From Dehalococcoidia bacterium (lineage in GTDB: Bacteria > Chloroflexota > Dehalococcoidia > Tepidiformales > Tepidiformaceae), in NCBI GenBank assembly GCA_009838385.1, contig VXRS01000298.1:1-9496 (forward strand): a stretch of DNA of 9,496 nucleotides. The letters run 5' to 3'. A model generated the notes under the pieces. The model saw only the letters and a list, made by a program, of their open reading frames with translations. It had not been told where the DNA came from and searched no databases. Both the position numbers and the translations under genes were made by a program. Every line of letters begins with the position of its first letter. The first letter of the stretch is position 1. Shown piece by piece: positions 5,593-9,496 of the stretch.

Positions 5593-6456
5593 ATGTCCGA
5601 TATCGCCAGCCGGGGGTACTCCAACCCCGATGTTCTCGTCAGCACCGACTGGGTCGCCGACAACCTCGATACCGCCGGAATCCGCATCGTCGAGTCCAAC
5701 GAAGACCAGCTCCTCTACCCCGCCGGGCACATCCCCGGCGCCGTGCAGGTCGACTGGGCGGCGGACCTGAACGACCAGCTCCGCCGCGACTACCTGAACC
5801 GCGAGGGCTTCGAGGCGCTCATGTCGCGAAGCGGCATCGGGCAGGACACGACCGTCATCTTCTACGGCGACCGCAACAACTGGTGGGCCTGCTACGCCTA
5901 CTGGGTGTTCCAGCTGTTCGGCCACAGCAACGCGAAGGTGATGGACGGCGGCCGCCAGAAGTGGGAGCAGGAGGGCCGAGACCTCGTGCGCGAGGTTCCC
6001 ACCTACGACGCGACCGACTACTCCGCCCCCGAGCGCAACGACGCCCCCGTGCGCGCCTTCCGCGAGGACGTGCTCGCGCACCTCGATGCGGGCGGCCAGC
6101 TCGTGGACGTTCGCAGCCCACAGGAGTACTCCGGCGAGCGCCTGCACATGCCCGACTTCCCCAACGAGGGCGCCCTGCGCGGCGGCCACATCCCCACCGC
6201 TAGGAGCATCCCCTGGGCGCGCGCGGCCAACCCCGAGGACGGCACCTTCAAGACCGCCGCCGAGCTGCAGGAGATTTACCTGAACGAGCAGGGGCTCTCG
6301 CCCGACGGCGACACGATCGCCTACTGCCGCATCGGTGAGCGCAGCAGCCACACGTGGTTCGTGCTCACGCACCTGCTCGGCTTCGGGAACGTCCGCAACT
6401 ACGACGGCTCCTGGACCGAGTGGGGCAACCTGGTGAACGTGCCCATCGAGAAGTGA
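5593..6456 (+). CDS. sseA: Two-domain thiosulfate sulfurtransferase (rhodanese, CysA/SseA type)
   Basis: The 287-residue protein has two tandem rhodanese domains (about 12-130 and 150-285). It transfers sulfane sulfur from thiosulfate or a similar donor to an acceptor through an active-site persulfide. The catalytic cysteine is C245 in the loop CRIGERSS, the loop type found in actinobacterial CysA2-like enzymes rather than the CGSGVTA loop of mercaptopyruvate sulfurtransferases. The N-terminal domain ([20 protein letters not shown]) lacks the loop cysteine, as expected. The C-terminal signature [20 protein letters not shown] is intact. It is cytoplasmic. ATG 5593 is set by AGGAG 7 nt upstream. 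The stop overlaps the GTG of sufE by 4 nt (GTGA), so sulfur-relay functions are coupled. The symbol is approximate; cysA2-like would be equally fair. Confidence 0.93.
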   Translation: MSDIASRGYSNPDVLVSTDWVADNLDTAGIRIVESNEDQLLYPAGHIPGAVQVDWAADLNDQLRRDYLNREGFEALMSRSGIGQDTTVIFYGDRNNWWACYAYWVFQLFGHSNAKVMDGGRQKWEQEGRDLVREVPTYDATDYSAPERNDAPVRAFREDVLAHLDAGGQLVDVRSPQEYSGERLHMPDFPNEGALRGGHIPTARSIPWARAANPEDGTFKTAAELQEIYLNEQGLSPDGDTIAYCRIGERSSHTWFVLTHLLGFGNVRNYDGSWTEWGNLVNVPIEK

Positions 6457-6905
6457 CCCACGAGGGCATCCCCCAGCCACTCGCGGACCTGCTCGACGAG
6501 TTCTCGTTCCTTGAGCGCGGCGAACGCGTCGACTACCTGATCGAGTACGCCGACCAGTTCGAGCCGGTGCCCGAGCGCGTCGCCGTGCGCCCCTTCCCGG
6601 AGGAGCGGCGCGTGAAACGCTGCGAATCGCAGGCGTACGTGTGGGCCGAGGACACGGACAACGGCGCCCAGAAGTACTGGTTCGCCGTCGAGAACCCGCA
6701 GGGCATCTCCGCCATGTCCTTCTGCGCCATCCTCGACGACACCATCTCGGGGGCGTCGCTCGACGAGGTGCTGCGCATCCCCGGCGACGTCGTCTTCGAC
6801 ATCTACGGTCGCGAAGTCTCGATGGGCAAGGGCGAGGGGCTGCTCGGCATTCTCACGTCGGTGCAGGCCTTTGCCCGCGAGGCGGCCGGTCGCCAGGGAG
6901 CCTGA
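6453..6905 (+). CDS. sufE: SufE-family sulfur acceptor for Fe-S cluster assembly
   Basis: This 150-residue protein is SufE-like: it accepts persulfide sulfur from a cysteine desulfurase (SufS) and passes it on for Fe-S cluster assembly. The persulfide-carrying cysteine is C57 in [11 protein letters not shown], matching the family V-x-G/R-C-x-S-x-V/A-x-W motif. [19 protein letters not shown] at about 12-30 and the C-terminal [13 protein letters not shown] helix are family features. It starts at GTG 6453, overlapping the upstream stop by 4 nt; no strong ribosome site is visible, so translation probably depends on coupling. No sufS, sufB, sufC or sufD is present. Next to a rhodanese, its sulfur donor may be that enzyme rather than a desulfurase, but this is an inference. 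Confidence 0.93.
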   Translation: MTHEGIPQPLADLLDEFSFLERGERVDYLIEYADQFEPVPERVAVRPFPEERRVKRCESQAYVWAEDTDNGAQKYWFAVENPQGISAMSFCAILDDTISGASLDEVLRIPGDVVFDIYGREVSMGKGEGLLGILTSVQAFAREAAGRQGA

Positions 6906-6909
6906 CCCC

Positions 6910-7746
6910 ATGCCGGAGATCCCCGACCTCGAGGCGATCCGCGGCTTCCTGAACGAGCGGCTGCCCGGCCAGACCGTCGAGTCGGTCGAGGTCAAGATTC
7001 CCCACGTCGTGAGGACGGGCGCGAACGCGCTCGCGGAGTCGCTCCCGGGGGACGCCTTCGGGGAGACGGAGCGGCACGGGAAGTTCCTGCTCTTCACCCT
7101 CGCCTCGGGGCGGGTGCTCGCCATCAACCCGATGCTCACGGGCCGCTTCCAGTACGCCCCGCCGGACGCCAAGCGCCAGGGTCGGACGTGCCTGCGCCTG
7201 TCGCTCTCGGGCGGCATGGAGCTGCGCTACGCGGACTTCCGCGTCATGGGACGCATCTACCTGCTACCGCTGGAGGAGATCGAGGCGATCCCGAACTGGA
7301 CCGCGGGCGGCCCCGACCTCCTCGACCCCGCCCTCACGGAGGAGGTCTGGCTGGAGCGCATCGCCAAGTACCGGGGGCGCATCAAGAACATCCTCACCAA
7401 GGCCGAGTTCGTGCAGGGCGTCGGCAACGCTTACAGCGACGAGATCCTGTGGGAGGCGCGCATCAACCCCTTTACCGCCCGGAAGGACCTGGAGGAGGAC
7501 GACCTGCGCCGCCTGTTCACCTCGGCGCGCGAGGTGATGGCCTGGGCGACTCCGCTCGCCCGCGAGCGCATGGTGAAGGGCGAGTCGCTCGACTACCGCG
7601 AGCGGCGCGACTTCTTCCGCGTCCACCGCCTCGGCGGCGACGCCCACTGCCCGCGCGACGGGGCCAGGATCACGGACATCGAGGCGAGCAAGAAGGTGAC
7701 GAGCTTCTGCCGCACCTGCCAGCCGGGCGGCCCGGCCTTCTCCTAG
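6910..7746 (+). CDS. Fpg/Nei-family DNA glycosylase with altered zinc finger
   Basis: This 278-residue enzyme should excise oxidised purines (8-oxoguanine, FapyG) and cut the abasic site. The catalytic P2-E3 (P1-E2 after Met removal) and K58 (RHGKFLLF) are present, as is GVGNAYSDEILWEARINP of the helix-two-turn-helix. The C-terminal zinc finger should be C-x2-C-x16-C-x2-C, but here it is C247-P-R-D250 ... C267-R-T-C270: the second ligand is Asp, with spacing otherwise exact. The lesion-side intercalating residues also look changed: MLTGRF in place of GMTGRL, and FRVMG in place of RRFG. This may be a divergent, Chloroflexota-type Fpg clade with altered specificity. The start ATG is 4 nt after the sufE stop, without a clear ribosome site, so it belongs to the same operon. 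No symbol is given because mutM and nei subtypes cannot be separated here. Confidence 0.9.
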   Translation: MPEIPDLEAIRGFLNERLPGQTVESVEVKIPHVVRTGANALAESLPGDAFGETERHGKFLLFTLASGRVLAINPMLTGRFQYAPPDAKRQGRTCLRLSLSGGMELRYADFRVMGRIYLLPLEEIEAIPNWTAGGPDLLDPALTEEVWLERIAKYRGRIKNILTKAEFVQGVGNAYSDEILWEARINPFTARKDLEEDDLRRLFTSAREVMAWATPLARERMVKGESLDYRERRDFFRVHRLGGDAHCPRDGARITDIEASKKVTSFCRTCQPGGPAFS

Positions 7747-7773
7747 GCCGCGCCGCGTAAGGGCAGAGGCCAC

Positions 7774-7779
7774 TACACT
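7774..7779 (+). promoter_or_regulatory. Candidate -10 for the alpha/beta hydrolase gene
   Basis: TACACT, a TANNNT element, lies 10 nt upstream of the ATG at 7790. No Shine-Dalgarno follows it, so the mRNA would be leaderless or have a leader of a few bases. I see no good -35 at 17 nt. Confidence 0.35.
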
Positions 7780-7789
7780 GCCGCACGCC

Positions 7790-8650
7790 ATGGAACCAGA
7801 ATCCCGCTACGTCACCTCGCAACGCGTGCAGTTGCACTACGTCGTCTGGGGGGAGGCGGACAAGCCGCCGCTCATCCTGCTGCACGGAGGGCGCGACCAC
7901 GCCCGCTCGTGGGACCGTACCGCCCTCGCGCTCATCGACCGCTACCAGGTGTTCGCGGTCGACCTGCGCGGCCACGGCGACTCCGACTGGGCGCTCGGGG
8001 GGAACTACTCGATCATCGACTACGCACTCGACCTGCACGCCGTCGTGGGGGAGATCGGGCGGACGCCGGTCACGCTCGTGGCGCACTCCCTCGGGGGCAG
8101 TATCGCCCTGCAGTACGCGGGCACCGTGCCCGAGAACGTACACGCCGTTGTCAGCATCGAGGGGCTGGGCCGGCTGCCGTGGGCGGGGGAACAGCACCGC
8201 CCCGCGCACGCGCGCATGCGCGAGTGGCTGGCTGATATGCGCGAGCTGGCCGGCCGCGAGCCGCGAATCTACCCGACATTCGAGGATGCCGAGACGCGCA
8301 TGCGCGAGGCGAACTCGCACCTCTCGCCCGAGCTGGCCCACCACCTGACCGTGCACGGGGTGCGCGAGGTGGAGGGTGGCTACGTGTGGAAGTTCGACAA
8401 CCACGTGCGCTCGCGTTCGCCCTACGAGTTCAACATGGAGGACGCGCGCGACATCTGGAACCAGATACGGGCGCCCCTCCTCTTCATCCAGGGGGCGGAG
8501 AGCTGGGGGAAGCAGGACGCGGCCGACTACAGCGCGTTCCACAACTTCCGCGCCGAGACGGTCGGGGATGCGGGCCACTGGGTCCACCACGACCAGTTCG
8601 ACCGGTTCCTGGAGCTGGTCGAGGGGTTCCTCACGGAGACGGGGGGCTAG
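7790..8650 (+). CDS. Alpha/beta hydrolase of unknown substrate
   Basis: This 286-residue protein has the alpha/beta-hydrolase fold. It starts MEPESRYVTSQRVQLHYVVW. The oxyanion-hole motif is HGGRDHARSWD, DLRGHGDSD follows, the nucleophile elbow is AHSLGG with S100, and the catalytic histidine is H263 in DAGHWVHHDQFD. The acid is probably the Glu in FIQGAESWG, in place of the usual Asp. No signal peptide is present, so it is cytoplasmic. Members of this family include epoxide hydrolases, haloalkane dehalogenases and esterases; a Ser nucleophile rules out the dehalogenase and epoxide-hydrolase types, so an esterase or C-C hydrolase is more likely. It begins 43 nt after the glycosylase and may have its own promoter. 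It ends in a convergent arrangement with the higBA operon. Confidence 0.88.
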   Translation: MEPESRYVTSQRVQLHYVVWGEADKPPLILLHGGRDHARSWDRTALALIDRYQVFAVDLRGHGDSDWALGGNYSIIDYALDLHAVVGEIGRTPVTLVAHSLGGSIALQYAGTVPENVHAVVSIEGLGRLPWAGEQHRPAHARMREWLADMRELAGREPRIYPTFEDAETRMREANSHLSPELAHHLTVHGVREVEGGYVWKFDNHVRSRSPYEFNMEDARDIWNQIRAPLLFIQGAESWGKQDAADYSAFHNFRAETVGDAGHWVHHDQFDRFLELVEGFLTETGG

Positions 8651-8655
8651 GCGCG

Positions 8656-8668
8656 GGGCTCTGAGCCC
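8656..8668. terminator. Small hairpin between convergent genes
   Basis: GGGCT (8656-8660), loop CTG, AGCCC (8664-8668) lies 5 nt past the hydrolase stop and 8 nt past the end of the minus-strand micro-ORF. It could act as a bidirectional terminator, but there is no T-run on either side and the stem is only 5 bp. Confidence 0.3.
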
Positions 8669-8676
8669 TGAAGCGG

Positions 8677-8766
8677 TCAGCTCATCAGCGGGCCGATGGC
8701 GGCGAACGCCCCGATGAGGACTCCGCCCTGGATGAGGAGCGCCCGATAGAGAATTGCCTGCGTCAT
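8677..8766 (-). CDS. Putative 29-residue hydrophobic peptide coupled to higA
   Basis: ATG at 8766-8764 overlaps the higA stop codon (TGA, 8765-8763) as ATGA, the classic translational-coupling arrangement. The frame runs 29 codons to TGA at 8679-8677. The peptide begins MTQAILYRALLIQGGVLIG and ends AIGPLMS; it is almost entirely hydrophobic, with a single Arg, so it would form one membrane helix. There is no separate strong ribosome site. It is too short to judge by codon use and resembles no family I recognise. It may be a real membrane micro-protein of the toxin-antitoxin operon or a chance frame; the exact 4-nt overlap and hydrophobic composition are the only support. Confidence 0.4.
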   Translation of the reverse strand: MTQAILYRALLIQGGVLIGAFAAIGPLMS

Positions 8767-9083
8767 GAGGTTCTCGGTCCCGTTGCGCCTGAGGAGGCCG
8801 TCTCCGCCCGCGTCCTGCGAGCGAGGGTGAGGCGGTACTCCTGTTCGAGCCCGAGCCAGATGTGCGCCGGAGTCCCGAGCACGGCCTCGAGGTCGAGTGC
8901 GGTCTCGGCCGTAATCGCCTTCTTTCCCCGGACGATCTCATTGATGACCTGGCGGGGACGACCCAGCCGGCGTGCGAACTCAGCCTGGCTGATACCGAGG
9001 TCGTCGAGGTGCTCCTGCAGGAACTCCCCGGGTGGGATGGCAGCGTCGGAATGGAGTGGGGGCGCCGTCGCGAGCTTAGCCAT
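8763..9083 (-). CDS. higA: HigA-type antitoxin (XRE-family HTH)
   Basis: This 106-residue protein starts at ATG 9083-9081, overlapping the toxin stop by 8 nt, with AGGAGG (complement of 9095-9100) 11 nt upstream. A longer TTG-started form from 9104 would swallow the ribosome site and is unlikely. The sequence has IPPGEFLQEHLDDLGISQAE, then FARRLGRPRQVINEIVRGKK, the XRE helix-turn-helix of the HigA family, then AITAETALDLEAVLGT and HIWLGLEQEYRL. HigA proteins neutralise the HigB RNase and repress their own operon. The C-terminal tail (RRTRAETASSGATGPRTS) is polar and probably disordered. It probably binds the palindrome at 9395-9411. Confidence 0.93.
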   Translation of the reverse strand: MAKLATAPPLHSDAAIPPGEFLQEHLDDLGISQAEFARRLGRPRQVINEIVRGKKAITAETALDLEAVLGTPAHIWLGLEQEYRLTLARRTRAETASSGATGPRTS

Positions 9084-9369
9084 GATAGTCAACGACCTCC
9101 TCAACGGTGATTGCGTTTGGGCCTGTGATCGCGAACACCAACCGGACCTGTCCAGTCAGGCGTATGGCGTATTGACCGGCCCTGTCTCCAGAGAGCGGGT
9201 GGAAGCGGAGGGGAGGTATGTCCGCCAGCTCATCGAAGTCCCGTACCTGCATCAGGATGTTCACTCGCTCGATGTAGCGCCGTCCAACGTATGGCCCCCA
9301 CGTGCGAGTGGCCAAGCTTTCCTGCATGTAGCATCGCTCCAGCCGGCGAGTCCTGAAGGAGACCCGCAC
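9076..9369 (-). CDS. higB: HigB/RelE-family mRNA interferase toxin
   Basis: The toxin is 97 residues if it starts at GTG 9369-9367, where family similarity begins (RVSFRTRRLERCY). AGGAGG (complement of 9374-9379) is 4 nt upstream, and the promoter at 9389-9417 would start transcription near 9382, which rules out the longer frame that reaches 9486. Family hallmarks are RTWGPYVGRRYIERVNILMQ, FDELADIPPLRFHPL, SGDRAGQYAIRL and VRLVFAI, ending VEEVVDYHG. HigB toxins cleave mRNA on the ribosome; the conserved basic and His/Arg residues are present, so it is likely active. The toxin-first gene order is the HigBA arrangement. The pair forms a compact operon at the end of the window, typical of a mobile or accessory locus. 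Confidence 0.92.
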   Translation of the reverse strand: MRVSFRTRRLERCYMQESLATRTWGPYVGRRYIERVNILMQVRDFDELADIPPLRFHPLSGDRAGQYAIRLTGQVRLVFAITGPNAITVEEVVDYHG

Positions 9370-9388
9370 TCTTCCTCCTTCACCGAAT

Positions 9389-9417
9389 ACAGTAGTCAGT
9401 GGTCCACTGACAGTCAA
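9389..9417 (-). promoter_or_regulatory. higBA promoter with palindromic operator in the spacer
   Basis: On the minus strand, TTGACT (complement of 9412-9417) and TACTGT (complement of 9389-9394) are separated by exactly 17 nt. Those 17 nt form the perfect palindrome GTCAGTGG-A-CCACTGAC (9395-9411 on either strand). A dimeric HigA bound there would cover the promoter, giving autorepression. A second, smaller palindrome, AGGTG-A-CACCT, lies just upstream at 9423-9433. Confidence 0.8.
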
Positions 9418-9465
9418 GGAAAAGGTGACACCTGGATAACACGATGCCCGTAGCGCGCCCTTTGC

Positions 9466-9471
9466 TATCCT
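9466..9471 (+). promoter_or_regulatory. Candidate -10 for the gene at the right edge
   Basis: TATCCT is followed 7 nt later by the ATG at 9479, without a Shine-Dalgarno, the same leaderless-type geometry as ruvB. No convincing -35 is seen. Confidence 0.35.
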
Positions 9472-9478
9472 CGACGCG

Positions 9479-9496
9479 ATGTCCAACCGGCAGGCG
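9479..9496 (+). CDS. Start of a rightward gene, cut by the window edge
   Basis: ATG 9479 opens a frame (MSNRQA) that continues off the window. Only six codons are visible, so no function can be given. The support is the TANNNT element just upstream and the divergent position relative to higBA. Confidence 0.35.

Noticed and set aside
9370..9486. N-terminal extension of the HigB toxin to 9486
   Set aside because: The extension reads through the operon's own promoter and ribosome site, and has no similarity to the family.

Overview
The window is G+C-rich (about two thirds by eye) and reads as bacterial chromosome with dense, mostly plus-strand genes. It has frequent GTG/TTG starts, Gram-positive-type SOS boxes (GAAC-N4-GTTC), and several genes with a TANNNT -10 element so close to the start codon that a leaderless mRNA is likely. 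Together with the protein types (actinobacterial-style CRIGERS rhodanese, a divergent Fpg, a Cys-rich small HTH protein) this suggests Chloroflexota, Dehalococcoidia-like, or less likely an actinobacterium. The taxonomic call is an inference; no rRNA or marker tree is available here.

Layout. The left edge (1-196, minus) holds the N-terminal part of a small HicB-like protein. It is divergent from htpX (344-1165), a membrane zinc metalloprotease. Next is a 101-residue protein (1291-1596, TTG start) with four clustered cysteines and a helix-turn-helix, preceded by a perfect 16-bp palindrome that fits a LexA box. From about 1680 to 2470 there is a lower-GC, AGA/AGG-rich island with two unrecognised genes: a membrane protein with a charged helical tail, whose 5' end appears frameshifted, and an abutting helical protein. 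At 2571 begins the operon ruvB - M16 zinc peptidase - degenerate Nudix-like protein, joined by overlapping stop/start codons; ruvB has its own SOS box and a leaderless-type promoter. The non-coding stretch 5379-5592 holds a heptamer tandem repeat, then a four-unit array in which a conserved 11-bp linker alternates with hairpins of different sequence, then a GC-rich hairpin. A second operon follows: thiosulfate sulfurtransferase - sufE - Fpg-family DNA glycosylase. An alpha/beta hydrolase (7790-8650) follows. On the minus strand at the right end is a higB-higA toxin-antitoxin operon whose promoter has a perfect palindrome filling its 17-bp spacer. A 29-codon hydrophobic ORF is coupled to higA by an ATGA overlap. 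The first six codons of a rightward gene lie at the right edge.

How the genes may work together. DNA repair recurs: RuvB is a Holliday-junction motor under apparent LexA control, the Cys-HTH protein may be a second SOS gene, and Fpg removes oxidised bases. The rhodanese/SufE pair moves sulfane or persulfide sulfur, probably for Fe-S cluster assembly, and shares a transcript with the glycosylase; this suggests, but does not prove, an oxidative-stress theme. The most unusual items are the SOS-box/Cys-HTH gene, the linker-hairpin array, the foreign two-gene island, the Fpg zinc-finger substitution, and the micro-ORF attached to the toxin-antitoxin operon. No stretch longer than 300 bases lacks a gene. 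I saw no rRNA, tRNA, CRISPR array, transposase or replication origin.
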